Assembly (NCBI GenBank): GCA_026627385.1
Contig: JAPNUR010000010.1
Coordinates: 47,490-111,489 of the forward strand
Length of the DNA: 64,000 nt
Direction of reading: 5' to 3'
Source of the DNA: Bacillota bacterium
Lineage (GTDB): Bacteria > Bacillota > Sulfobacillia > Sulfobacillales > Sulfobacillaceae
Notes under the pieces: generated by a model
The model's database searches: none
Told to the model about the DNA's origin: nothing
What the model saw: only the letters and a program-made list of their open reading frames with translations
Part shown: positions 16,473 through 25,797 of the stretch, one piece after another
Numbering within the stretch: position 1 is the first letter of the stretch
Layout: each line of letters opens with the position of its first letter
Translations under genes and position numbers: made by a program

Positions 16473-16515
16473 GTTTGTCTCACTTAAATTTCCCAATCGC
16501 CTGAGTTTATCTCAC
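16473..16515 (-). promoter_or_regulatory. Two direct repeats upstream of dgoD, probable regulator sites
   Basis: The reverse strand has GTGAGATAAAC (16515-16505) and GTGAGACAAAC (16483-16473), start points 32 bases apart, i.e. three helical turns, so both face the same side of the DNA. They lie 97-140 bases upstream of dgoD within a roughly 360-base gene-free gap (16377-16738). The remainder of that gap shows nothing I can name. Confidence 0.4.
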
Positions 16516-16738
16516 TCATAGCATCTCTGCCGCTAAGCGGTGAGGCCTGTCGTGGAAACACCATCTACCAGCTGTCGCTCACAGCCGCACCAAAGAGAAG
16601 CAGCTTTCTTCAACGGTTAATGTGCGCTGAAATGGCAACTCACCGGGACGCCATGACCGCCAGCCGCGCACCTGCTCTCGTTCCCGCCTAGGCTCTGCCA
16701 AAGTCTAGTCATTGGGAACTCTTTCGCTCTGGGGTACC

Positions 16739-17752
16739 TCACGCCCCTCCCATGGGATCACGAAATCCGTGAGGAAATTGTTGATGCCAACGCCAAGCCG
16801 TCTCGACGATGTAAGCCAGGTCCGAAGCGTGGGGGCGCCACCCCAGTTCTTGGTGAATGCGATCGGTAGACGCGATAAGCTGCGCGGGATCCCCTGCGCG
16901 GCGCGCACCCTCAATCACGCGCAGCCGTTGACCAGTTACCTGCCCGACCACGTCCACCACCTGCCGCACGGAATAGCCCGTGCCGCTGCCCACATTAAAG
17001 ATAAAGGCACCGTCTTCCTCCGCCAGCCACTGGCACGCCACCTGGTGCACCTCCGCGAGATCCATCACATGAATATAGTCGCGAATCGCGGTCCCGTCTG
17101 GTGTCGGATAATCCGTTCCATAGATGGTGACGGGATCGGGTTGCCCTCGAGCCACACTGCGCAGTAGGGTGGGAATCAAATGGGTTTCTGGTGCATGATC
17201 TTCGCCCAAAGTGCCGCCCGGATGCGCACCAGCTGCGTTAAAGTACCGGAGACAAACCGAGCGCACCCCATGGGCCCGCCAGGCCCAGGCGAGCATGCGC
17301 TCGATGACCCATTTGGTCTCCCCATAGGGGTTGGTCGGCGAGAGCGCCATCCCTTCCGTCAACGGACCGCCCCCCGCGTCACCGTAGACAGCTGCTGTGG
17401 ACGAAAACACCAGGCGGGATACCTTGGCGTTCACCATGGCCGCCACCAGCGCTTCCGTTCCGGCAACATTGTTGCGGTAATAGCCCAGCGGATCGGCCAT
17501 GCTTTGGGAAACCAAGGAGGACGCCGCTAAATGATACACCGCCTCAATCCCGCGGTGGACGAGGAGGTCACCTATCGTCGCGCGATCGCCAATATCCGCG
17601 GTGACCAGGGAAACCGAGGGAAATCCCGCCAGCGCCGCGGCATGACCCTGCCGCAAGTTGTCAACGACCGTCACCTCGTCGCCTTGTTGTACCAGGTGCG
17701 CCACTAAGTGACTCCCGATGTACCCGGCTCCCCCGGTGACTAATACTCTCAT
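16739..17752 (-). CDS. galE: UDP-glucose 4-epimerase
   Basis: Interconverts UDP-galactose and UDP-glucose with bound NAD, closing the Leloir pathway. 337 residues. The NAD motif TGGAGYIGSH (about residues 6-15), the catalytic SSTAAVYG (Ser about 122) and Tyr-x3-Lys in NPYGETKW (about 144-151) are intact, and LRYFNAAGAHP is the usual GalE block. ATG overlapping the galactokinase stop by 4 bases; third gene of galT-galK-galE. Confidence 0.95.
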   Translation of the reverse strand: MRVLVTGGAGYIGSHLVAHLVQQGDEVTVVDNLRQGHAAALAGFPSVSLVTADIGDRATIGDLLVHRGIEAVYHLAASSLVSQSMADPLGYYRNNVAGTEALVAAMVNAKVSRLVFSSTAAVYGDAGGGPLTEGMALSPTNPYGETKWVIERMLAWAWRAHGVRSVCLRYFNAAGAHPGGTLGEDHAPETHLIPTLLRSVARGQPDPVTIYGTDYPTPDGTAIRDYIHVMDLAEVHQVACQWLAEEDGAFIFNVGSGTGYSVRQVVDVVGQVTGQRLRVIEGARRAGDPAQLIASTDRIHQELGWRPHASDLAYIVETAWRWHQQFPHGFRDPMGGA

Positions 17753-18951
17753 GATTCTTCGGCCTCCCTGTGCTCTACAACTTCGTGTACCCCATCCGCC
17801 AACGTGGCCACGAGAAATCCTGGGTCATAGCCAAAGCGCGCGACGTATTGTGCCCGAACCCACTCTTGGAATTCCTTAACGGCCTCGCGCGCCACCCACG
17901 CAATGGTCGACCCGCCGAATCCCGCGCCGGTCATGCGACTGCCGGCACACCCCGGCGCCGACCAGGCAGCTTCCGCCAAGGTATCCAGTTCCGGGCCGGT
18001 CACCTCGTAATCCGTGCGCAAGGACTCATGGGAGGCTTTCATCAGCGCCCCAAACGCCGCAAAATCTCCGCGGGCCAATACGTCCGCCGCCTGCCGCGTC
18101 CTCTCCTCCTCGCGCACCACATGCCGGACCCGCCGTTGCAGCACCGGATCCCCAATCACCCGGAGCGCACGCGACAAATCCGCCGAGGAAATAGCCGCTA
18201 AATGCTGAATAGGCCACCCGTGGCTTTGCAGGATGGCCAGGGCGGCCGCACATTCCTCGCGGCGCTGACGATAAGGAGACGTGACCAGGTGGTGCGGTTT
18301 ACGGCTATCCACGATCACCAGCGTCCATTCGCCGCGCGTCGCCACCGGCACGCGCTCGGCTGTCACAGCCTGAATGTCCAAGAGCAGCGCATGATCGCGG
18401 CGCCCCAACGCGACCGTTAACTGATCCATGAGGCCGCACGGCACACCAACATACTCATTTTCGGCGCGTTGCGCAATTTGAGCTAACGCGATGCGATCGA
18501 GGGAGATCCCCGCCATCTGGGTCAGCGCATAGCCGGTCACCACCTCTAACGAGGCGGACGAGGACAAGCCCGCCCCTTGCAGCACGGTTCCCCAAAAGTA
18601 ACAGTCGGCGCCGGGAACCGTCAGCCCGGCATCATCCAGGGCGGCGATCACCCCTAAGGGATAATTGGCAAAGCCCCGCGCCGGATCCGCCGGCCGAAGG
18701 TCCGCCATGGTTGCCTCGACGACCGCCGCTTCCGTCCGCGACTGAAGCCGCCAACGGCCATCCCCGCGCAGGCGAACGGCACACCACGTCCCGACGTCAA
18801 TGGCAGCCGGCAGCACGTGCCCGCCGTTATAGTCCAGATGCTCACCCATCAGATTGACCCGTCCGGGGGCGAAAAAGATCCGCACGTCCTTCACCGGGCC
18901 GGGTGAAAAAGCCAGAAATGCTTGCAGCACTTGATCCCTGGTGACGGTCAT
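17749..18951 (-). CDS. galK: Galactokinase
   Basis: Phosphorylates galactose to galactose 1-phosphate. About 400 residues, GHMP kinase family. The galactokinase signature PGRVNLMGEHLDYNGG (about residues 28-43), the ATP loop GAGLSSSAS (about 118-126), and motif 3 GAGFGGSTIAW near the end are all present. The ATG at 18949-18951 is favoured by AAGGAAGGGAGG upstream; a longer frame would overlap galT. Followed by galE. Confidence 0.95.
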   Translation of the reverse strand: MTVTRDQVLQAFLAFSPGPVKDVRIFFAPGRVNLMGEHLDYNGGHVLPAAIDVGTWCAVRLRGDGRWRLQSRTEAAVVEATMADLRPADPARGFANYPLGVIAALDDAGLTVPGADCYFWGTVLQGAGLSSSASLEVVTGYALTQMAGISLDRIALAQIAQRAENEYVGVPCGLMDQLTVALGRRDHALLLDIQAVTAERVPVATRGEWTLVIVDSRKPHHLVTSPYRQRREECAAALAILQSHGWPIQHLAAISSADLSRALRVIGDPVLQRRVRHVVREEERTRQAADVLARGDFAAFGALMKASHESLRTDYEVTGPELDTLAEAAWSAPGCAGSRMTGAGFGGSTIAWVAREAVKEFQEWVRAQYVARFGYDPGFLVATLADGVHEVVEHREAEES

Positions 18952-19004
18952 CTCGCGCCTCCCTTCCTTGCACGCCTCACGTTCTCCGCGGATCCCGGCG
19001 CCCG

Positions 19005-19994
19005 TTACGGCCACCGTCCGCGTAACAGCTGGCGGCGCTCCACCGCCGCTCTGAGCTGCTGTGCGGTCTCTTCCACCGTCGCCGGATTAGCCGCAGCTTC
19101 GGCGCCGGTTTCCGCCGACGCTAAAAACTTGACTTTGTCCTTGTCCCGCAAGGGAGGATAAAACTCGATGTGAAAGTGGTAGAAGGATTCGGCGTCCGGC
19201 CGATGGACAGGGAGTTGATGCAACACCATCATATACGGAAACGCCTTATCGAATAACGCGTCCATGCCTTGGGTCAGCGCGTGGAGCAGGGCGGCCAAGT
19301 CGTCTACATCAGGGCGATCAAAGCGGGCGAGGTCAGGCACATGATGGCGAGGACTAATCCAGGCGCCGTACGGAAAATCCGTAAAGAACGGGATATACGC
19401 CACAAATCGCTCATTTTCGGCGACCATGCGCCGACCATCGTCCAATTCGGCGGCCGTGACGTCACAGATGAGGCAGCGTCCCGTCGCCCAGGCGTGAGCT
19501 TCCGCGGCGTCGAGTTCTGTGCGGATTTTCCGGGGCACAAAGGGAAGGGCGTAAAGCTGGCCGTGGGGATGCGCGATGGTCGCCCCTACTTCCCGCCCGC
19601 GATTTTCAAAGATCAAGACGTACTGGTGCTGCGGATGGCGGCTGAGCGCGATCGACCGCTCACGCCAGACCTGCACCACCTGCGCCGTGTGGGCGACGGA
19701 CAAGCGGGACAAGGACGCCTCATGATCGGAGGAATACAGGATCACCTCGCACTTGCCTACTGCCGGAGCCACCCGATACAGCCCGGTCGGAGGCGCCACG
19801 GGCGCCTCGGGATCGGGCGACAACACCGGAAAATCGTTGTCGTAGACATACACCGCGTATTGATCAGGCACTTTGCCCGATCCGGGACAAAACGGACACC
19901 GGTCCTCCGGCATGTCGGGGCGCGTCTGGCGGTTACTCGCTACCATGGTCCAATCGCGCAGCACTGGATTATAGCGTAATTCCGGCAATTGCAT
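19005..19994 (-). CDS. galT: Galactose-1-phosphate uridylyltransferase
   Basis: Exchanges galactose 1-phosphate with UDP-glucose to give UDP-galactose. 329 residues, bacterial GalT type I fold (HIT superfamily). CPFCPGSG (about residues 34-41) supplies zinc-type cysteines, and the nucleophile motif HPHGQ (about 159-163) is intact, with the late FHIEFYPP block. The ATG at 19992-19994 (GTG 3 bases earlier) follows AAGG. It is the first gene of the galT-galK-galE operon, downstream of melA and deoR. Confidence 0.94.
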   Translation of the reverse strand: MQLPELRYNPVLRDWTMVASNRQTRPDMPEDRCPFCPGSGKVPDQYAVYVYDNDFPVLSPDPEAPVAPPTGLYRVAPAVGKCEVILYSSDHEASLSRLSVAHTAQVVQVWRERSIALSRHPQHQYVLIFENRGREVGATIAHPHGQLYALPFVPRKIRTELDAAEAHAWATGRCLICDVTAAELDDGRRMVAENERFVAYIPFFTDFPYGAWISPRHHVPDLARFDRPDVDDLAALLHALTQGMDALFDKAFPYMMVLHQLPVHRPDAESFYHFHIEFYPPLRDKDKVKFLASAETGAEAAANPATVEETAQQLRAAVERRQLLRGRWP

Positions 19995-20397
19995 CACATC
20001 CTTACCTTCCCGTCGCCCAGAAACACCGTGAACGACAAATGACTGCTGCTGCCCATCATCAGGGGTTCCACGCCACGCGCGTCAGTCCCAATTCGGTCGA
20101 CAGCCCACGCGAGCGCTCATCCCACAGGCCCAATGCCTTCCCCTACTGGCCGGGCAGCTCTGGTTCGTCGGCGAGAGATAGCTTTCCTTGGAAGCCATTC
20201 GTGGAAGCTATTCGCCTGGCCATCGCGCTTGCGACGGCATTCTTTCCTCCCCGTTGGGCCGATCTTCTGAACCGCCGCACCTCACGCCTCCTAATCAGCG
20301 CAACCCGCGTATGGTCAGTTCTGTCGCCGGTTACGGCCGCTGCGGTAGCGTTCAGACGCGGGACCTCGTCACAGGTGCCCCCACAACACATGCCGCG
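19995..20397. other. Gene-free stretch between the DeoR regulator and galT
   Basis: About 400 bases with no gene I can support. A leftward frame (20143-20391) has an AGGAGG ahead of a GTG but its 45-80 residues are arginine/alanine-rich and match nothing; a rightward frame through the same stretch is antisense to the regulator's 3' end. It may be a decayed gene or the gal leader. I found no clear promoter or operator. Confidence 0.4.
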
Positions 20398-21198
20398 TCA
20401 GGACATCGTCGACGCGATCCGCATCTCCACGCCCAAGCGAGCAGCACGATCGACCCACGCTGGATCGATCCCATCGTCGGTGATCACCACATCCACATCC
20501 TTGAGCGACACGATATGCGCCAACGCTCGCTGCCCCCACTTGAAATGGTCGGCGACGACCACCACGCGAGCGCTTTGCCGCACGAGTGCCTGATCCACCG
20601 CCGCCTCGGCCACATTCGGCGTACAGAGCCACCCGTCCTCATCAATGGCGTGAACGCCCAGAAATAACAGATCGCTGTTCAGCTTTTGAATGGTGGTTTC
20701 CGCAAACGGCCCGACGAGAGCGTCCGAGGGGGTGCGGAAGTTGCCCCCGGTCAAGATGATATCCGGCCACCCGCGCTCGTACAGCTCCAACGCCACATTC
20801 GTGGAATTGGTAATGAAGGTGACGGGGTCTAGGCGCGGTAAGGTTTGCGCGATATACCAGGTGGTGGTTCCGGCGGACAACGCCACCACCATATGCGGTT
20901 CGACCAATCCCACGGCTTGTCGCGCAATCGCTTGTTTTTCCGCCTGCGCGAGTTCGCGTTTGACGCGAAAGGGTGGCTCGTCCGCTCCCCGCACGATCTC
21001 CCCGCCCCCGCGAATGCGGCGAATGAGTCCCTCGCCGCGCAAGACGGCTAAATCCCGCCGCACCGTCATTTCCGAACACCCAAACCGTGCGGCTAATTCG
21101 GCCACCGTCGCGGACTCGTGTTGCGCCAGCCATTTGACCATCGCTTTCCGCCGTTGTTCGGTCATGAGCCGTGCGGACGCTTGCGGTCGCTCACTCAT
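20398..21198 (-). CDS. DeoR-family regulator, probable control of the galactoside island
   Basis: A 266-residue DeoR regulator. The N-terminal winged helix (TEQRRKAMVKWL, then SEMTVRRDLAVL at about residues 42-53) and the sugar-phosphate-sensing domain (SAGTTTWYIAQTL, then FITNSTNVALEL, and LTGGNFR) are typical. The ATG at 21196-21198 has AAGGAGG 9 bases upstream and overlaps the alpha-galactosidase stop by 8 bases, so it is co-translated with that gene. Regulators of this family usually sense a phosphorylated sugar; a galactose or tagatose phosphate is a reasonable guess. Confidence 0.9.
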   Translation of the reverse strand: MSERPQASARLMTEQRRKAMVKWLAQHESATVAELAARFGCSEMTVRRDLAVLRGEGLIRRIRGGGEIVRGADEPPFRVKRELAQAEKQAIARQAVGLVEPHMVVALSAGTTTWYIAQTLPRLDPVTFITNSTNVALELYERGWPDIILTGGNFRTPSDALVGPFAETTIQKLNSDLLFLGVHAIDEDGWLCTPNVAEAAVDQALVRQSARVVVVADHFKWGQRALAHIVSLKDVDVVITDDGIDPAWVDRAARLGVEMRIASTMS

Positions 21199-23431
21199 GG
21201 CCACGTGCCTCCTTGTCGGGGATCGCCACCAGATGCCAGGCCTTGGCCTGAAAATCTTGATCAAATGACCACGGTAACCCTTGCCCCATCAGTCGATCAC
21301 CACCCCAGATGCCCTGATCGTTCCCTGCTCCAAAGTCACTCACGTCGACGACTCGATAGCCGACATCGGGGCGCAGCCCCCTTAACCGCAGCCAACGCAC
21401 GGGTCCGGCAACTTCCGCCAGCTGATTGACCCACACGACGAGAGCCTCCTGGCAGCGATCATCGACGAACATCCAGGCGCCGCTCTGGTCAATCGCTGGA
21501 TTGGCCAGGCGATAAAAGGTGCCGAACTGCACGAGTGGGCGCAGGCGTTTATACCATTGAATCTGACGCCGAATGGCGTCGCGTTCCCGCGCCGTTAGCT
21601 GCCGCAGGTCGAGCTCGTAGCCCAGATTGGCGGAGAACGCGACCCAGCCTCGAGTTGCCAACGGCGTCACGCGCCTGTGCTGATGGTTCGGCACGGCCGA
21701 CACGTGGGCGGTCATGGCCACCGGCGGATAAAGGAGACTGGTGCCGTACTGAATGGCCAGCCGGTCAATGGCGTCTGAATTGTCACTCGTCCAAATTTGG
21801 GGCATGTAATACAAGATACCCGGATCAAACCGGCCCCCGCCCCCGGAACACCCTTCGAACAAGACGTGGGGAAATCTTTGCGTCACCGTCTCCAGAATCT
21901 GATACAAGCCCAGAACATAGCGGTGGGCCACTTCCGCCTGACGGTGGGCTGGCCACCCGCGAGATCCCACTTCGCTCAGATGGCGATTCATGTCCCATTT
22001 GACATAGTCGATTCCGGTATCGCGAAGCAACGCGGTCAACCAGTCGATGATCCACTCGATGACCGCGCTATTGGTCAGGTCCAGCACCAACTGATGACGC
22101 CCTTCGGACAACGGACGCTCGGGTACGCCTAAACACCAACCCGGATGTCGACGGTACAGGTCGCTATCCCGCGACACCATCTCGGGTTCCACCCACACGC
22201 CACACTGTAACCCCAGCTCGTGAATGTCGTCGACTACGGCCTTGATTCCGCGGGGAAACTTTTCCGGGTGACTTCGCCAATCGCCCAGCGCACGCCGATC
22301 ATCCGTGCGCCCGTCAAACCACCCATCGTCCACAACCACCAATTCGATCCCCACATCCGCGGCCACCCGCGCCAATTCCACCATGTCACGGTGGTTGACC
22401 TGGAAATACATGGCTTCCCAGCTATTCAACACAATCGGCCGCAGGCGATCGCGCCAAGGATTGACCCCGAGCCGTGTCCGGTAGAGGGTGTGAAACGTCT
22501 GGGATAACTCTTCGAGTCCCTGGCCCGCATAAGCCAGCACCACCTGCGGCGTGTCCAACGACTCCCCGGGCTCCAACGTCCACGCAAAGGCCGGATGCAG
22601 GCCCATCCCCATCCGCACGCTGCCGTAAGGATCCTTATGCGCGACAGCCATAAAGTTCCCACTATAAATCAGGTGCATCGCGTACACCGCCCCGTGGGTT
22701 TCGGACGGCGCCCCTTCGGTAAGCGCCAAAAATGGATGGGCCTGATGGCTCGAGGTGCCCCGGATGCTCTCGACGACATGGGTGCCGGTAAGCAATTCTC
22801 CCCATTCCAGATGCCGTTCGCGACCCCAATGCCCCGGCAATTGCAGCCAATGCCACCGTCCGTAGGGTAGATCCACGCTCGCTGACCACGCCTGTTCAAT
22901 TCGAAGGCGTTCCGTTCCCTGATTCTCGAGATGAGCCCATCGGACTACCACACTCAGATCGTCGTCAATGCTGTAGTAAAGGGTGACTGCTAGCTTGGTC
23001 ACGCGGTCCTGCACTCGCACCGCCAACGTCTGAGGGCCGCCCACGGTCTGCGACTGGCCCGCCACATGGGGCAACAACTGGGGGCAGGACCACCCCGGTA
23101 GGACGTCATGCCCTACGTAGGTCAAATCCGTGACATCGTTCCCCTGCGCATTGCGTACCCGGATGGCGGTGACCCGGTAGTCGCCCCGACCCCATCCCGG
23201 ATATTCTTGCGGAACGGTGTCGAGCGATAGCCAGTCATAGTCCGGTGACGTCACGGGGGCAAAGGGCCTGGACACCAAAAGCGCCCGCCGGTCTGCAGGC
23301 CATTCCGGCGCCAAACGCGGTCCCCAATACCAGTGGGCAACATAACCTTCTTCGATGGCCTGGAAAATATAACTGCTACGACCAGCATTTAGGTGAAAGT
23401 AACGTGTTTTGTCATCCACGAAAATTGGCAT
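21191..23431 (-). CDS. Alpha-galactosidase (GH36)
   Basis: Hydrolyses terminal alpha-galactosides such as melibiose and raffinose. 746 residues, no signal peptide, so cytoplasmic. The N-terminal beta-sandwich is followed by the TIM barrel: VVDDGWFDGR (about residue 365), the nucleophile in YVKWDMNRH (Asp about 485), GCSGGGGRFD, and the acid/base in IWTSDNSDA (about 560). This is the bacterial raffinase/AgaN type, usually tetrameric. It shares a divergent control region with the ABC importer and is followed by deoR. Confidence 0.95.
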   Translation of the reverse strand: MPIFVDDKTRYFHLNAGRSSYIFQAIEEGYVAHWYWGPRLAPEWPADRRALLVSRPFAPVTSPDYDWLSLDTVPQEYPGWGRGDYRVTAIRVRNAQGNDVTDLTYVGHDVLPGWSCPQLLPHVAGQSQTVGGPQTLAVRVQDRVTKLAVTLYYSIDDDLSVVVRWAHLENQGTERLRIEQAWSASVDLPYGRWHWLQLPGHWGRERHLEWGELLTGTHVVESIRGTSSHQAHPFLALTEGAPSETHGAVYAMHLIYSGNFMAVAHKDPYGSVRMGMGLHPAFAWTLEPGESLDTPQVVLAYAGQGLEELSQTFHTLYRTRLGVNPWRDRLRPIVLNSWEAMYFQVNHRDMVELARVAADVGIELVVVDDGWFDGRTDDRRALGDWRSHPEKFPRGIKAVVDDIHELGLQCGVWVEPEMVSRDSDLYRRHPGWCLGVPERPLSEGRHQLVLDLTNSAVIEWIIDWLTALLRDTGIDYVKWDMNRHLSEVGSRGWPAHRQAEVAHRYVLGLYQILETVTQRFPHVLFEGCSGGGGRFDPGILYYMPQIWTSDNSDAIDRLAIQYGTSLLYPPVAMTAHVSAVPNHQHRRVTPLATRGWVAFSANLGYELDLRQLTARERDAIRRQIQWYKRLRPLVQFGTFYRLANPAIDQSGAWMFVDDRCQEALVVWVNQLAEVAGPVRWLRLRGLRPDVGYRVVDVSDFGAGNDQGIWGGDRLMGQGLPWSFDQDFQAKAWHLVAIPDKEARGHE

Positions 23432-23587
23432 ATATGTGCTCCCGCAATTTAGGTAGTAAATCCCCAGCCACTAGGCGTAGCCAATCATCAGTAGCCCGAT
23501 TTGAAAGAGACTTTCACAAAGTCCATAATAACATTAATCTCAATATACCGTTTTTGTGTTCTTCAGTGTTCCTGTTTGTTCATAATC

Positions 23588-23629
23588 CTTTTACCAGCTC
23601 GTCAATGGCTTGTCAACAATACGTATTGT
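23588..23629 (-). promoter_or_regulatory. Alpha-galactosidase promoter with abutting palindromic operator
   Basis: On the reverse strand TTGACA (23616-23611), a 17-base spacer and TAAAAG (23593-23588) form a promoter. The perfect 14-bp palindrome ACAATACGTATTGT (23616-23629) abuts the -35 and overlaps it by a base, the placement of an operator. It lies in the middle of the AT-rich divergent region between the alpha-galactosidase and the importer genes, and could serve both. Confidence 0.55.
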
Positions 23630-23744
23630 CGAGCATCCGCGATAGCGAAGCGAATATTTTCCCCAATTGTTGTCGATCATTGCGACTCGCTCGCTCCCGC
23701 TGCCGAATCATTTCCAATTCACGGATTTCCGCTTAAAAAGCTAA

Positions 23745-23774
23745 TTGACAAGTAGCCTAAGTTTATGCTAATAA
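23745..23774 (+). promoter_or_regulatory. Promoter of the galactoside importer operon
   Basis: A perfect -35 TTGACA (23745-23750) is followed after 18 bases by TAATAA (23769-23774), which has the extended -10 TG one base before it. This gives a leader of about 95 bases before the first permease gene. Confidence 0.55.
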
Positions 23775-23875
23775 AAGCAGTACACTATTGAACTTGTTTG
23801 AACAGTCTTTGTTAATAATTGTGTTTGGTAAAAACAGTGTCAATTTCGGGATGGAAGAGGCGTAGAGGTGTGGAT

Positions 23876-24796
23876 GTGCTAAAAGCCCGACCGACAAGTC
23901 AAGTCGCCAAGAGATCGCTACATCGCATGAATGTTAAAAGACATGTCTATGCGTTTGTGTTTTTGTTGCCGTTCTTAATAGTATTTGTCGGATTTTATGT
24001 CATTCCTATTATTATCGGCTTTCATTTGGCCTTGTTTGTAAGCGTGTTTGGTGTCAATCATTTTGTATGGTTTCAGAACTTCGTCAACGTCTTTACTGAC
24101 CCTAATTTTTATCGCGGCCTGCTAACCGTCCTCCTGTTTGCTGTCATCCAAATCCCATTTATGGTCATATTTGCCTTGATTATCGCGTTCGTGCTCAATT
24201 CTCGTATCGTGAAAGGTTCTAAGCTGTTTCGTTTTCTTGTTTTTCTCCCCTATGCGGTACCGGGAGTCGTGTCCGCTCTGTTGTGGGGATACTTATATAC
24301 GCCAGGAATTAGTCCCATTGTAGGCGCCCTGCGACACATGGGTCTTTCGAGTTTTACTTTTTTGGGGCCCGGTGTCGTGCTGATGTCGATCATGAACATC
24401 GTGACATGGGAATGGACGGGCTACAATTCCATCGTGTTCAACTCTTCTCTTCAAGCCCAACCCGTCGAACTCGAAGAGGCCGCAACCATTGAAGGCGCTA
24501 GCTGGTCGCAGATTGTCTTGCGAATCAAATTTCCCTTATTGTTACCGACTGTCTTTTTGGTGTTAATCTTTTCTGTAGTGGGTTCGCTACAGTTATTTAA
24601 TGAACCGTTTATCATTTCCTCTATGACGAGTCTGCCTTATTACTACACGCCGAATATGTACATTTATAACGAAGCGTTCTCGTTTGGCAATCTAAATTAC
24701 GCGGCTGCGTTGTCGTTCGTTTTAGCATTGTTCACTTTCCTAGCCTCGTTTCTCCTGATGCGTTATGCATTACCTAGAAGAAATAATAACGCTTGA
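23876..24796 (+). CDS. Sugar ABC transporter permease, MalF/LacF type
   Basis: About 306 residues with six membrane helices, starting with FVFLLPFLIVFVGFYVIP. The coupling loop EEAATIEGASWSQIVLRIKF (about residues 200-219) fits the EAA...G motif that contacts the ATPase. GTG at 23876 with AGAGG 7 bases upstream; the next ATG (23927) has no site. First gene of the importer operon, whose neighbours (two beta-galactosidases, alpha-galactosidase) point to lactose or other galactosides. No ATPase gene is in the operon. Confidence 0.88.
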   Translation: MLKARPTSQVAKRSLHRMNVKRHVYAFVFLLPFLIVFVGFYVIPIIIGFHLALFVSVFGVNHFVWFQNFVNVFTDPNFYRGLLTVLLFAVIQIPFMVIFALIIAFVLNSRIVKGSKLFRFLVFLPYAVPGVVSALLWGYLYTPGISPIVGALRHMGLSSFTFLGPGVVLMSIMNIVTWEWTGYNSIVFNSSLQAQPVELEEAATIEGASWSQIVLRIKFPLLLPTVFLVLIFSVVGSLQLFNEPFIISSMTSLPYYYTPNMYIYNEAFSFGNLNYAAALSFVLALFTFLASFLLMRYALPRRNNNA

Positions 24797-24829
24797 TGTT
24801 GAGGCTGACTTTAAAAGGGGAGACCGCGT

Positions 24830-25687
24830 TTGCAAACCAAAGTACCGTTAAGTAGTCGCGCATCGGTAACATTTCTGTTTGTTTTAGTGGCCATTTACTT
24901 TGTTTTTCCCTTGTATTGGTTGGTGATTTCGGCCTTTAAAACCAATGCGCAACTGTTCCAATTCATTCAGCCCTGGTTTCCTCCTCACCTCTCATTGATC
25001 AAAAACTTGGTAGAATTGTTTTCGTACGATTCCGGCGAGTATACCCGATGGCTTGCAAACTCCTTCCTCTATGCGGGAGCTTCTGCCATTGGCGCCACCT
25101 TTTTTGCCACGCTCGCCGGCTACAGCTTTGCAAAATACGACTACAAGTGGATGAGAACCATCTTCTGGATTATTTTGGGGTCCATATTCGTTCCCGTAAC
25201 GGCCCTCGTTTTACCAGTGTTCGTTCTGATGGAGTCGCTTCATCTCATTAACACCTACTGGGGAGTTATTTTGCCTTCGCTGGTTAGCCCTTTTGGCGTT
25301 TACCTCACGAGAATCTACGCGGACCAAGGTGTCCCCGACGCTTTACTAGAAGCTGCACGAATCGATGGGGCATCCGAGTGGACTGTATTTTGGAGAGTTG
25401 CGAGTCGCCTGCTCATGCCGGCCACCGCAACGGTCTTTCTTATTACGTTCGTAGGCACGTGGAATAATTTTTTCCTGCCGTTGGTGATTTTAAATAGTTC
25501 CACTAAGTTCCCGGCTATTTTAGGTCTAAATTTGTGGAATTCGATAAATGCTGAAGGGCACGCCAAACTGATGTACAACATGATCATTACTGGGGCTGTC
25601 GTAGCCACCATCCCGCTAGCCATCAGTTTTATCTTACTTCAAAGATATTGGAGGTTCGGCTTAACCTCCGGATCAGTCACAGGCTAG
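24830..25687 (+). CDS. Sugar ABC transporter permease, MalG/LacG type
   Basis: 285 residues with six hydrophobic segments and the EAA motif LLEAARIDGASEWTVFWRVA (about residues 182-201). TTG start with AAAAGGGGAG 7 bases upstream, 33 bases after the first permease gene. Forms the membrane channel with its neighbour. As this CUT1 system lacks its own ATPase, it probably borrows a shared MsmX-type ATPase encoded elsewhere. Confidence 0.88.
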   Translation: MQTKVPLSSRASVTFLFVLVAIYFVFPLYWLVISAFKTNAQLFQFIQPWFPPHLSLIKNLVELFSYDSGEYTRWLANSFLYAGASAIGATFFATLAGYSFAKYDYKWMRTIFWIILGSIFVPVTALVLPVFVLMESLHLINTYWGVILPSLVSPFGVYLTRIYADQGVPDALLEAARIDGASEWTVFWRVASRLLMPATATVFLITFVGTWNNFFLPLVILNSSTKFPAILGLNLWNSINAEGHAKLMYNMIITGAVVATIPLAISFILLQRYWRFGLTSGSVTG

Positions 25688-25797
25688 ATGCGCTCTTCAT
25701 CAATTTATGGCGATGCAGCTAAGGGGGTGATAAATGTCATCAAGACGCTGCTACCTCGTCCTCGTCTAATATTAACGACCTTAAGGAGGGATCGGGC

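Noticed and set aside
20039..20593. Rightward 184-codon open frame in the gal region
   Set aside because: Antisense to the DeoR regulator over much of its length; composition of a GC-rich shadow frame (Ser/Arg/Thr-rich).
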